Of a stretch of DNA of 64,000 nucleotides, positions 56,683 through 64,000 are shown one piece after another. Under the pieces are notes generated by a model, which saw only the letters and a list, made by a program, of their open reading frames with translations, had not been told where the DNA came from and made no database searches. Made by a program: the position numbers and the translations under genes. Position 1 is the stretch's first letter. Every line of letters starts with the position of its first letter. The DNA is from Bacteroidota bacterium (GTDB taxonomy: Bacteria > Bacteroidota > Bacteroidia > Bacteroidales > Prolixibacteraceae), in contig JAJRSD010000080.1 of assembly GCA_024278975.1 (NCBI GenBank), positions 1 to 64,000 on the forward strand, read 5' to 3'.

Positions 56683-57045
56683 TCATACCTTCCAATTTTT
56701 CTCAACGTAATTTATAAAATTATATATTTTTATTCCAGTTTTATCAAGGTCATTTGCTATGTTTGTCCATTCAGTTCCTGTATGAATTTCAGCGAGGAAT
56801 TCTGCTTGTGAAATTGCTTCAAGACAAGATGCATGGCTATAAACCAAAAACCTGATAAAATCAGCTTTGTATCTTCTTCTACCATAACCTTCAACAATAT
56901 TATCCTTAACTGATTGGCTTGATCTTCTGAGCTGACTTCCTGTTTCAAACTTATCAGGATTAGGTAATTTTACACTGAGTTGATAAATTCTGACTGCAAG
57001 TCCAAAACTTAGTTTATATATTTCAAGGTCTTTGTAGCTTTTCAT
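56683..57045 (-). CDS. Four-helix-bundle protein (S23/IVP family) inside the cys operon
   Basis: A 120-residue helical protein of the S23 ribosomal intervening-sequence protein family. YKDLEIYKLSFGLAVRIYQL, GSQLRRSSQSVKDNIVEGYG and DFIRFLVYSHASCLEAISQ match its three core helices, including the typical Q-L-R-R-S-S and I-x-E-G-x-G-R elements. The family was first seen within 23S rRNA intervening sequences, but it is now common in intergenic sites of Bacteroidota. Its role is unknown. Here it sits in the cysD-cysN gap between two direct repeats about 580 bases apart, so it is most likely an inserted cassette. Confidence 0.9.
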   Translation of the reverse strand: MKSYKDLEIYKLSFGLAVRIYQLSVKLPNPDKFETGSQLRRSSQSVKDNIVEGYGRRRYKADFIRFLVYSHASCLEAISQAEFLAEIHTGTEWTNIANDLDKTGIKIYNFINYVEKNWKV

Positions 57046-57187
57046 ATGTTTATAATTATTTATTTTTTAACGGCAACATATGTATCTCGCTTATAATCAT
57101 CCACCTCCCGCTAAATCGGGACAAGTTGTGTGCCAAATTTCGCCATGCTCGTTTCATGATAAAACGTTGTCATTGTTGTCGAAAAAC

Positions 57188-57265
57188 TGTTGTCGTTGTT
57201 GTCGTTGCTGTCGAACTACTTTGATAACGATGATAACGTGAGCATAGCGAACTGACAACCTCTTT
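57188..57265 (-). repeat. Direct repeat, cysD-proximal copy flanking the S23 gene
   Basis: Second copy of the element at 56606-56680, again with TGTTGTCGTTGTTGTC and AACTACTTTGATAACGATGA, then GTGAGCATAGCGAACTG. It ends about 10 bases from the cysD stop. Confidence 0.8.
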
Positions 57266-57274
57266 TGACAACTC

Positions 57275-58183
57275 TTAAAAATACCCTTCTCGTTTTTTTT
57301 GTTCCATACTTGCCTCCTGGTCGAAATCGATAACCCGGGTTGTACGTTCCGAAACGGTAACAGTCATCATCTCTTCCACTATCTCCTCAATTGTTTCAGC
57401 ATCAGATTCAATTGCACCGGTTAACGGGTAGCAACCAAGTGTACGGAAACGAACTTTACGCATTTCGGCTTTGTCGCGCAGCTCCTTTGGCATACGTTCG
57501 TCGTCAACCATAATCAGGCTTCCATCCATGTCAACCACAGGACGTTCTTTGGCAAAATAGAGCGGAACAATGGGGATATTTTCCAAACGAATGTACTGCC
57601 AGATATCTAATTCTGTCCAGTTAGAAATTGGAAAAACCCTGATAGATTCACCTTTTTGAACCCGTGCGTTGTAAATGTTCCACAATTCGGGGCGTTGATT
57701 TTTGGGATCCCACTGATGAAATTTATCGCGGAAAGAGAAAATTCGTTCCTTAGCACGCGATTTTTCTTCGTCGCGGCGGGCACCTCCAAAAGCTGCATCA
57801 AATTTATATTTGTCTAAACCGGCAAGCAGAGCTTGTGTTTTCATTAAATCGGTATGTACTTTGCTGCCGTGCGAAAACGGACCTACACCACTTTCGAAAC
57901 CCTCTTTATTGTGGTGAACAATAAGATCCCAGCCTTTCTCTTTTGCGTACTTTTCACGAAAATCAATCATCTCTTTAAATTTCCATTTCGAGTCGATGTG
58001 CATTAACGGAAACGGAACTTTACCAGGGTAAAAAGCTTTTTCGGCAAGTCGTACCATTACCGATGAATCTTTGCCAATGGAATAAAGCATTACCGGATTT
58101 TCGAATTCGGCAGCAACTTCGCGAATAATATGAATTGCCTCGGCTTCGAGTTCGCGTAAATTTGTTAAACTATATTCATTCAT
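57275..58183 (-). CDS. cysD: Sulfate adenylyltransferase subunit 2
   Basis: A 302-residue PP-loop enzyme. The motif [16 protein letters not shown] (SxGKDS) near residue 35 binds ATP, and [20 protein letters not shown] and the C-terminal [20 protein letters not shown] are CysD signatures. It adenylates sulfate to APS, helped by GTP hydrolysis of CysN. It lies between the SLC13 permease and the CysNC fusion on one strand. A TATCTTTG element 49 bases upstream may give it its own promoter. Confidence 0.96.
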   Translation of the reverse strand: MNEYSLTNLRELEAEAIHIIREVAAEFENPVMLYSIGKDSSVMVRLAEKAFYPGKVPFPLMHIDSKWKFKEMIDFREKYAKEKGWDLIVHHNKEGFESGVGPFSHGSKVHTDLMKTQALLAGLDKYKFDAAFGGARRDEEKSRAKERIFSFRDKFHQWDPKNQRPELWNIYNARVQKGESIRVFPISNWTELDIWQYIRLENIPIVPLYFAKERPVVDMDGSLIMVDDERMPKELRDKAEMRKVRFRTLGCYPLTGAIESDAETIEEIVEEMMTVTVSERTTRVIDFDQEASMEQKKREGYF

Positions 58184-58231
58184 GAATAAATGGCTATATT
58201 TTTATTTTAGTAAATACTATTTTCAGGACGG

Positions 58232-58239
58232 CAAAGATA
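58232..58239 (-). promoter_or_regulatory. Promoter -7 element of cysD
   Basis: On the minus strand this reads TATCTTTG, an exact TAnnTTTG match 49 bases before the cysD ATG. Confidence 0.45.
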
Positions 58240-58305
58240 AAATATTTCTGTCAACACTTACTTTGTAGTTAATAATTGAAAGGTTAAAAAAGATAAAATT
58301 AAAAT

Positions 58306-60114
58306 TTAGAAACTCCAGAAATAGGGAATCAGTATAAGCGATAAAATAAAAGCCAGTATATTAAGTGGTAAGCCAATTTTCAGGTAGTCGCTGAATTTGT
58401 AATTACCAATTGCCTGTACAATTAAATTTGTTTGGTAACCTATTGGAGTTGAGAAGCTTGCCGAAGCGGCAATTGCAATTGTTACAAAAAATGGCTTTGG
58501 GTCGATTCCCAATTGTAGTGCAGCCGAGAGTGCAATCGGGAAAACCAATGCCGCAGCTGCGTTGTTAGTAATAATTTCGGTAAAAATTGCAGTTAACAGA
58601 TATAATGCAGCTAAAACGCCAATTGGTCCAAAATTGTGTGCAATTTTTATCGTAGTTCGTGCGATAGATTCTGCTGCTCCTGAATTTTGCATCGCCTTGC
58701 TAATTGCGAAAGCACAGGCAATTGTTATTAGTACATCCCAGCTAATAGCTTTTGTATATTTTTGGTGAGGCATAATTTTCATCCATATTAACAGAATTGC
58801 TGCAATGGATGAGAAAAAGAACATATCGTAATTTATACCATCGGGCGAAGTAAAGAACTTACCCAAAGTAGTTCCTACAATCATTCCTAAAAGAATTATA
58901 AATGCAAGCCATTTTTTCAAAAATGTTCCTGTCGAACGGTAATCACGAATATAAGATGTTAGATAAAATATTTTCGATTCGCCCCAGTTTTGGATAAACT
59001 TCTCGGTAGTTAAAAGAACCAGATTATCACCCGGTTTTAGTTGAAGCTTGTCCATATTTGTTGTAATCCGTTCTCCATTTCTATGAATTGCCAAAACAAC
59101 TGCCTGATAGTGTTCGTAGAAATTAAATTCGGGAATGGTTTTTCCAACGCCCGGAAACCGCGGTGCAATTACTGCTTCGTATTGTTTTAATTTATTTTTC
59201 GGAACATCTTTTATTAAATCAATTCTGCTAAGTTCTATATTTTGATTTGCCAGAATATAATTTAACCTACCCGATTTTCCGGCTACTAACAATTTATCGT
59301 TGGCCAATAATTTAAAAGTTCCTTTTTGGGTTTCAATAATATTCCCCTCGCGATTAATGCATTGTATGATAAGATTTTTTAACTCTTTTGCTCTGCCATT
59401 TTTTATTTCAATACCAATTAATTTACTGTTTCCAGAAATAATTATATCATAATAATAGTCTTTGAATTCAGTTCTGCTTTTCGAGTTAAAGAATATTTTT
59501 TCGCCCGGAAGGAATTTGTTACTTGCAATAGTCATATAAATTGTACCAATAATTGCAATGAAAATACCAACTTTTCCCAGCTCGAACATACTAAAACCTT
59601 CGTATCCATTATCAATTATTAAACCATGCACAACCAAATTTGTTGAAGTACCAATAAGAGTACACATTCCTCCTAAAATTGTAGCAAACGAAAGTGGTAT
59701 AAGGAATTTCTTTGATGAGAGGTTTAGTTTTTCCGACCATCTTTTTATGATGGGTGCAAAAATAATTACTACCGGCGTGTTGTTCATAAAAGCCGAAAGA
59801 ATAGAGACCGGAATCATTATTTGTGGAATAAGTGATACCATTTTCCTGCGTTTTCGGGGGAGATAAGTTTGTGCAACTCGATTTAGAATACCAGATTGAC
59901 GAATTCCTTCGCTTACCAAAAACAGAACACCAATGGTAACCATCCCTTTATTCGAAAAACCGGCAAGCATCTCTTTGTCGGTGATAATTCCGGTGGCCAT
60001 TAAAACTATTGCCGACGAGAAAAAGATAAGTCCCGGCCGCATAACTTCTTTAACTAAAGCTATAATAGTAATAAGTATTACTGCTAATACAATATATCCT
60101 TCCAGTGTCAGCAA
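58306..60114 (-). CDS. SLC13-family sulfate/anion permease with RCK-C domains
   Basis: A 602-residue inner-membrane protein. Hydrophobic segments at the N-terminus (to about 200) and C-terminus (from about 400) enclose a soluble middle with two TrkA-C (RCK_C) domains (NGRAKELKNLIIQCINREGN; VVLAIHRNGERITTNMDKLQ). SFATILGGMCTLIGTSTNLVVHG near residue 145 and ASASFSTPIGYQTNLIVQ near 560 are the paired SLC13/DASS signature motifs that bind sodium. Next to cysD and cysN, sulfate is the most likely substrate. It is the first gene of the sulfate assimilation unit. Confidence 0.9.
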   Translation of the reverse strand: MLTLEGYIVLAVILITIIALVKEVMRPGLIFFSSAIVLMATGIITDKEMLAGFSNKGMVTIGVLFLVSEGIRQSGILNRVAQTYLPRKRRKMVSLIPQIMIPVSILSAFMNNTPVVIIFAPIIKRWSEKLNLSSKKFLIPLSFATILGGMCTLIGTSTNLVVHGLIIDNGYEGFSMFELGKVGIFIAIIGTIYMTIASNKFLPGEKIFFNSKSRTEFKDYYYDIIISGNSKLIGIEIKNGRAKELKNLIIQCINREGNIIETQKGTFKLLANDKLLVAGKSGRLNYILANQNIELSRIDLIKDVPKNKLKQYEAVIAPRFPGVGKTIPEFNFYEHYQAVVLAIHRNGERITTNMDKLQLKPGDNLVLLTTEKFIQNWGESKIFYLTSYIRDYRSTGTFLKKWLAFIILLGMIVGTTLGKFFTSPDGINYDMFFFSSIAAILLIWMKIMPHQKYTKAISWDVLITIACAFAISKAMQNSGAAESIARTTIKIAHNFGPIGVLAALYLLTAIFTEIITNNAAAALVFPIALSAALQLGIDPKPFFVTIAIAASASFSTPIGYQTNLIVQAIGNYKFSDYLKIGLPLNILAFILSLILIPYFWSF

Positions 60115-60334
60115 ATTATTGATTGTTTATTTATTACCCATTCGAAAAATCAAATCTAATATTAATATCGAACCCTTTCAAATTATTTTGTCGGTTTTTA
60201 AATTTTTATGAATGATTTTTATTGATTTAATTGAAAAAAAGATGATTTTTTTATACTGCTAAAAATTTAATAAATGGTCGTTATTTTACTTGATATTAAA
60301 AAAGTCAATTTTTTTTGAAAAAAATCAAATATGA

Positions 60335-60365
60335 TTTGTGCAAAAAAAAATAAATACTACTTTTG
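60335..60365 (+). promoter_or_regulatory. Promoter of tRNA-Lys
   Basis: TTTG (60335-60338), a 19-base spacer, and TACTTTTG (60358-60365) form an exact Bacteroidota -33/-7 pair 37 bases before the tRNA. Confidence 0.8.
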
Positions 60366-60401
60366 CAACCGCCTTTGAAAAACAAGGGTATAACAAAGGA
60401 T

Positions 60402-60474
60402 GACTCAGTAGCTCAGTTGGTAGAGCACATCCCTTTTAAGGATGGGGTCCTGGGTTCGAGACCCAGCTGAGTCA
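60402..60474 (+). tRNA. tRNA-Lys (TTT)
   Basis: A 73-base cloverleaf. The acceptor GACTCAG pairs with CTGAGTC, with discriminator A. The anticodon stem CATCC/GGATG encloses CTTTTAA, giving anticodon TTT. The T-arm contains GGTTCGAGACC. CCA is not encoded. It has its own consensus promoter and a terminator at 60501-60530. Confidence 0.97.
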
Positions 60475-60500
60475 CTTTATCGGAATTCATTCCACATCAA

Positions 60501-60530
60501 AAGCACTTAAATCGTTGATTTTAAGTGCTT
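60501..60530 (+). terminator. Terminator of tRNA-Lys
   Basis: AAGCACTTAAA pairs perfectly with TTTAAGTGCTT (11 bp) around 8 bases, followed by a T-run, 26 bases after the tRNA. Confidence 0.9.
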
Positions 60531-60576
60531 TTTTATTTTGGAGTAGTTCAAATAGAGTCAATATTGAACCGCATAT

Positions 60577-60834
60577 ATGGCTTACCAAATAGTGAATTAC
60601 ATAAAACTTAGATTAGCAGAAAAGGGTATAAACTATAGTTGGAGCATTATTGTAGATAAAATGCAAGCACAACAATGTTCATTACAAAGCGTAAACAAAG
60701 CTGGCGGAGGTAAAATATACACTAAGCTATGCACTCGGCCAAATCCCGATTTAAGTGCAATTTATTCCGCACTCAGTTTTAAAGAAAGACCTTTTGTTAG
60801 AAAATCAAAAGTAGTGACCCAACAGCAAAAATAA
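60577..60834 (+). pseudogene. C-terminal relic of an IS4/IS1634-type transposase
   Basis: 85 codons. The sequence reads ...VNYIKLRLAEKGINYSW... then ...IVDKMQAQQ..., ...KLCTRPNPDLSAIYSAL... and ends ...VRKSKVV..., as at the C-terminal end of DDE transposases of this type (tail: ...IY-AL-...PF-KKK-VV). The catalytic DDE portion is missing; no transposase sequence is found upstream, where tRNA-Lys lies 100 bases away. The assignment is from memory of the family. It could also be a small unrelated protein, but a relic is more likely. Confidence 0.6.
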
Positions 60835-60904
60835 AATCACATCTCGCTGTTAACAACAGGTTTATGCTTGTGCATTTTCAAGTTGGGTTAATATCTATCC
60901 CTTG

Positions 60905-60985
60905 AAAGGGACGGCAAAGAATAGTTTCTGCACATAATCAGTATTCCAGCAAATATCCTTTGCCGTTGGATTCATTCAACGGATT
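60905..60985. repeat. Inverted repeats downstream of the transposase relic
   Basis: ACGGCAAAG (60911-60919) is complementary to CTTTGCCGT (60958-60966), and CCGTTGGATTCATTCAACGG (about 60963-60982) is a further hairpin. They may be leftovers of the insertion-sequence end, or an RNA structure 3' of the ABC permease gene. The flanking 222-base gap has no gene. Confidence 0.4.
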
Positions 60986-61056
60986 AGGAATCAGCACTCA
61001 CACCGGGTTTTAACCTTGTTGTAACTGACAACTCTACACTGAGATTGTAAACTTTC

Positions 61057-62175
61057 TCAGGTTGTTTTTTTATATTTCCAAATAGCCAGACTTAAAAAAA
61101 GTACACCCAGAGAAAGCAACGAAAGAAACTCTTTTATAAGATCGGAAAATCCGGAACCTTTTAAAACAATCATTCGCATAATTCGCATAAAATAAAATAT
61201 TGGATTTATCCGGTTTACTTCCTGTGCCCAGTGAGGCATACTTTCAACGGGAGTAAAAATTCCCCCCATCAAAATAAAGATTATCAAAAAAAAGTAACTT
61301 ATAAACATTACCTGCTGCTGTGATTCGCTTATTGCCGAAAGAAACAATCCAAGTCCTAAAACCCCTATAAGATAAACGCTTGCAAAACTAAATAGTAGAA
61401 ATATGCTTCCAACTATTGGAAGATTGAAAAACAGTCTGGCGATAATTAGTCCGAATGCTAAATCGAACAACCCAATTAACCAAAACGGAACGAGTTTACT
61501 TATTATAAACTGGTATTTTTTTATTGGCGAAACATTAAGTTGTTCGATAGTTCCAATCTCTTTTTCGCGTACCAGATTTATTCCTGCCAGAAACATTCCC
61601 ACAATTGTAACGAGTATTGCCAAAATCCCCGGTGCCATAAACCATTTGTAATCCAGCTCAGGGTTATACCAGTAACTTTCGGTAATTTTCACCTGACTTG
61701 GCGGTGCGAATTTTGGTATTCCTTTCCATTCTGCAATTAGGTTTTTATTGAATTCTCCAATAATGTTTGCAGTGTACGAAAACGAAAGTTGTGCAGAGTT
61801 TCCATCAATAGCATTTACAAGTAGCTGAATTTGAGCATAATTGTCGCGAATAAGATTTTTCTCCATATTATTGGGGAAAACCATTGCAATATCTGCTTCG
61901 TCTTTTAGAAGCATTTCATCGGCCGATTTTACGTCAAAAATAGTTCCTGTAACATTATAAAAAGGTATTGCTTCGAACTTGGCAATCAGCTCGCGCGAAG
62001 TTGCCGACAGATCTTTATCAACTACAACCATATCAATTTTTTTCATATCGAATGTAGCTGCATAAACCAGAATCAACATTTGCAAAAGTGGAATTCCAAA
62101 TATCATTGGTAACATAGTTTTGTTCCTGAATATCTGGCGGAATTCTTTTTGTAATAGGTATAATATTGTTTTCAT
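61057..62175 (-). CDS. ABC-2 type transporter permease (YhhJ/YbhR-like)
   Basis: A 372-residue membrane protein. One helix near residues 22-40 is followed by a large extracytoplasmic domain (to about 175), then five helices. NLVREKEIGTIEQLNVSPIK is the conserved cytoplasmic coupling segment, and GGIFTPVESMPHWAQEVNRI the conserved loop of the ABC-2 DrrB/YhhJ group. Such permeases export drugs or other hydrophobic compounds with an ATPase and an HlyD-like protein, which would lie to the right of this window. It is paired with a paralogue (62702-63808), but a GIY-YIG cassette separates the two. Confidence 0.93.
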   Translation of the reverse strand: MKTILYLLQKEFRQIFRNKTMLPMIFGIPLLQMLILVYAATFDMKKIDMVVVDKDLSATSRELIAKFEAIPFYNVTGTIFDVKSADEMLLKDEADIAMVFPNNMEKNLIRDNYAQIQLLVNAIDGNSAQLSFSYTANIIGEFNKNLIAEWKGIPKFAPPSQVKITESYWYNPELDYKWFMAPGILAILVTIVGMFLAGINLVREKEIGTIEQLNVSPIKKYQFIISKLVPFWLIGLFDLAFGLIIARLFFNLPIVGSIFLLFSFASVYLIGVLGLGLFLSAISESQQQVMFISYFFLIIFILMGGIFTPVESMPHWAQEVNRINPIFYFMRIMRMIVLKGSGFSDLIKEFLSLLSLGVLFLSLAIWKYKKTT

Positions 62176-62242
62176 TTTATTTTGAGCTGTTAGCTATTAG
62201 CTACTCGCTTGTCTGTTATTATTAATAATAATTAATTGCAGT

Positions 62243-62277
62243 TGTCATTTCGAAGGAGGCACGACTGAGAAATCTCT
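62243..62277 (+). repeat. Left inverted repeat flanking the GIY-YIG gene
   Basis: A 35-base element that begins TGTCATTTCGA and ends GAGAAATCTCT. An inverted, diverged copy lies at 62651-62688. This type of sequence is one I know as a dispersed repeat in Bacteroidota. Confidence 0.75.
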
Positions 62278-62322
62278 ATTATAAAGTGAATATTCTCAAT
62301 CTTTTGTTCGTTGTTGTTTCGT

Positions 62323-62625
62323 TTATAAATCATCATAAATACTATTATTTAGAAAATTCCATTCGGGATTAAATTCATTAATTAATTTTTCCTTTTTCTC
62401 TCGGCTCCATTTTTTTAAAACTTTTTCTCTTTCAATGGCATCATTAATATTTTGAAAATATTCGTAATAAACTAAAAAATGGCAGTTGTATTTTTTTGTA
62501 AAACCGGCAATTATTCCATTTTCGTGTTCGTAAATACGACGTTGTAAATCGTTTGTAACTCCGATATACAGTACTGTTCTATTTTTGTTTGTAACTATAT
62601 TAATAAAATAATTATGGTCTTTCAT
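62323..62625 (-). CDS. GIY-YIG nuclease domain protein in a repeat-bounded cassette
   Basis: 100 residues from MKDHNYF at 62625. An open frame to 62697 merely translates the repeat (CHFDDEGGEIS) and may not be real. It is a minimal GIY-YIG domain: TVLYIGVTNDLQRRIYEHEN holds the GIY-like and YIG-like strands and the active-site Arg, and KKYNCHFLVYYEYF and AIEREKVLKKWSREKKEKLI follow as in UPF0213/YhbQ-like proteins. The domain is a nuclease fold, but members of this stand-alone group have no clear known role. It lies between two ABC-2 permease genes of one operon and between inverted repeats. Confidence 0.9.
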   Translation of the reverse strand: MKDHNYFINIVTNKNRTVLYIGVTNDLQRRIYEHENGIIAGFTKKYNCHFLVYYEYFQNINDAIEREKVLKKWSREKKEKLINEFNPEWNFLNNSIYDDL

Positions 62626-62650
62626 TTCCTTTATAATATCGTTTGTATTA

Positions 62651-62688
62651 AATGAGATTTCTCCTCCTTCGTCGTCGAAATGACATTG
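62651..62688 (-). repeat. Right inverted repeat flanking the GIY-YIG gene
   Basis: On the minus strand it begins TGTCATTTCGACGACGAAGG and runs to GAGAAATCTCATT, the inverted counterpart of 62243-62277. It overlaps the first codons of the longest GIY-YIG frame and ends 14 bases from the upstream permease stop. Confidence 0.75.
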
Positions 62689-62701
62689 AAGCAGCAAAAA
62701 T

Positions 62702-63808
62702 CTATTCCAATCTAATCTTAAACTTCTTCACACTCATTGCAATAAAAAAGAGAGTCATTCCAATTAAAATCAAGGTCTCTTTCCAAATAAAAGTTATACC
62801 AATTCCTTTGAGCATAATTCCACGAAGGATAATTATATACCAGCGTGCCGGCATAATATTGCTGAACCATTGTAATACTACCGGCATATTTTCGATGGGG
62901 AAAATAAATCCGGAGATAATAATTGTAGGCAGCATCAATCCAATCATTGATATAAACATTGCTACCATCTGATTTTTTGCTACGGTTGAAATTAGTATTC
63001 CCAAACAGAGCGACATCAGAATAAAAAGGATGGTTTCCAACATCAACAAAATAAAACTTCCGGTAATTGGTACGCCAAAAACAAACCGACCGATTAATAT
63101 GATTACAAAGGCATTTATTATTGACAGGAAAAGATATGGAATAACTTTCCCTACTATTATTTGTATGGGTTTTAGCGGCGAAACCAGTAGCACTTCCATG
63201 GTTCCGAGCTCCTTTTCGCGCGTAATTGAAATTGATGTCATCATTGTTGAAATGAGCATTAAAATAAGTGCCATTGTTCCGGGAACGAACATATATGCAC
63301 TTTCCATCTCTTCGTTGTAATACATTCGCACTTCGGGGCGTATTTCCAATGGCATTTTAAGGTTGGGGTTTGTTTTTATGATGTAGTCGTTTACAATTCC
63401 TTTGACATATGCAATGGCAAGGCGTGCCGTATTTGGGTCTGATGCATCGGCGATTATTTGCATTTTTGCAGTTCCCTCTTTTACCAGATTTTTGCCAAAA
63501 TCGTTATCAAAAACAATAACTTCGCGTACCTTACCTTTTTTAAAAATGGCATCAATCTCGTCTAAATTAGTTAGGTTTTCGTCTAAAATAAAATAACCCG
63601 ACGAGAGTATTTTGTTGGTAATTTGTTCTGTGGTTTTATCTTTCGACTGGTCGTAAATTGCAATATGAATATCGTTGATTTCACTCTTTATTACTGTCCC
63701 GAAAATAAGTAACTGAGCAATCGGAATTCCGAACAATATCAGCATTGTTCGCGGGTCGCGCGAGATGTGGAAGAACTCTTTTTTTATAAAGGAAAGAAGT
63801 TGAGTCAT
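62702..63808 (-). CDS. ABC-2 type transporter permease
   Basis: A 368-residue paralogue of the downstream permease with the same plan: an N-terminal helix, an extracytoplasmic domain (about 45-170), and five helices. SITREKELGTMEVLLVSPLK is the cytoplasmic coupling segment, and SGFIFPIENMPVVLQWFSNI the conserved loop. The two permeases probably make a heterodimer, with their ATPase outside the window. The start (ATG at 63808) is followed upstream by an S23-family relic. Confidence 0.93.
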   Translation of the reverse strand: MTQLLSFIKKEFFHISRDPRTMLILFGIPIAQLLIFGTVIKSEINDIHIAIYDQSKDKTTEQITNKILSSGYFILDENLTNLDEIDAIFKKGKVREVIVFDNDFGKNLVKEGTAKMQIIADASDPNTARLAIAYVKGIVNDYIIKTNPNLKMPLEIRPEVRMYYNEEMESAYMFVPGTMALILMLISTMMTSISITREKELGTMEVLLVSPLKPIQIIVGKVIPYLFLSIINAFVIILIGRFVFGVPITGSFILLMLETILFILMSLCLGILISTVAKNQMVAMFISMIGLMLPTIIISGFIFPIENMPVVLQWFSNIMPARWYIIILRGIMLKGIGITFIWKETLILIGMTLFFIAMSVKKFKIRLE

Positions 63809-63821
63809 TAGCTGTTAGATA

Positions 63822-64000
63822 TTAGTTTAAAGAAAGGCTTCTTTGCAGACCGGTTATCATCTTTTGGATTTCATCAAGTTCTGCAATATTTGATGGGATT
63901 GAAACAGAGCATCTTCTTATTTGAGATGTAATTCCGTAAGTTTCTTCTTTTGGAAAAGAGGCAGTTTCGGTGTAAATTTTAGTAACATGTAGAATTGCTT
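63822..64000 (-). pseudogene. Four-helix-bundle (S23) gene with internal deletion, cut by the window edge
   Basis: Minus-strand frame open from the window end to a stop at 63822-63824. It reads ...KIYTETASFPKEETYGIT..., then ...IRRCSVSIPSNIAE, then directly LDEIQKMITGLQRSL to the stop. The first part is the N-terminal half of an S23-family protein; the second is its usual C-terminal helix. The middle (normally about 50 residues from the GxGR motif on) is absent, but the frame is kept. The N-terminus lies beyond the window. It could still make a shortened protein. Confidence 0.72.

Noticed and set aside
62626-62697. N-terminal extension of the GIY-YIG protein
   Set aside because: The extra 24 codons translate the flanking repeat; the family begins at the ATG at 62625.

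Overview
The window looks like a chromosomal segment of a Bacteroidota bacterium. It has low GC, Bacteroidota-type promoters (TAnnTTTG with an occasional TTTG about 19 nt upstream), a complete moxR-bat operon, a secreted protein with a type IX secretion sorting tail, FtsK next to a LolA-like carrier, xerD divergent from aroQ, and families such as DUF3078, DUF1080 and SLC13 transport beside cysDN. A marine Marinilabiliales/Prolixibacteraceae-like member of the Bacteroidales is my best guess; this is an inference from gene content, not from a marker comparison.

Layout. 0-8.6 kb: SSS symporter, secreted beta-helix protein, SDR+VOC pair, M81 peptidase relic, patatin, GntP permease, Hsp20. 8.7-18.3 kb: the moxR-DUF58-batD-like-batA-B-C-D-E operon, then a NYN/OST-HTH nuclease-like gene. 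18.4-34.3 kb: T9SS cargo protein, SNF2 helicase, CBM9 relic, an unusual amidohydrolase / TIGR02594 / unknown trio, DUF3078 and DUF3179 proteins, two secreted hydrolases, an ABC-F protein with a decayed second ATP site, DUF1080 and a racemase. 34.8-35.0 kb: two identical tRNA-Asp genes. 35.2-54 kb: mostly core genes (phosphoesterase, ornithine carbamoyltransferase, carbamate kinase, ftsK, lolA, pyk, aroQ, xerD, pckA, DoxX plus Gfo/Idh oxidoreductase, two FKBPs, mnmD-like, SGNH, rimO). 54.1-60.5 kb: RNase P RNA, the sulfate assimilation operon (SLC13 permease, cysD, cysN-cysC) split by a four-helix-bundle gene, and tRNA-Lys. 60.5-64 kb: a transposase relic and two ABC-2 permeases interrupted by a repeat-flanked GIY-YIG gene; at the right edge is an internally deleted four-helix-bundle gene.

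How the genes fit together. MoxR, DUF58 and the Bat proteins are expected to form one envelope complex (AAA+ chaperone, VWA proteins, TPR proteins). SLC13, CysD and CysNC take up and activate sulfate. ArcB/ArcC-type enzymes can make ATP from citrulline. PckA and pyruvate kinase act at the PEP node. Several secreted hydrolases point to a heterotrophic polymer or glycoside scavenger.

The clearest unusual signal is small repeat-borne cassettes and relics lodged between co-directional operon genes: an S23-type four-helix-bundle gene between direct repeats in cysD-cysN, a GIY-YIG gene between inverted repeats in the ABC-2 pair, and a deleted S23 gene. There are also several families of short intergenic repeats. 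I see no CRISPR array, prophage or canonical defence island, and I could not establish a clearly new multi-gene system; the best candidate for one is the trio at 23.8-26.8 kb.
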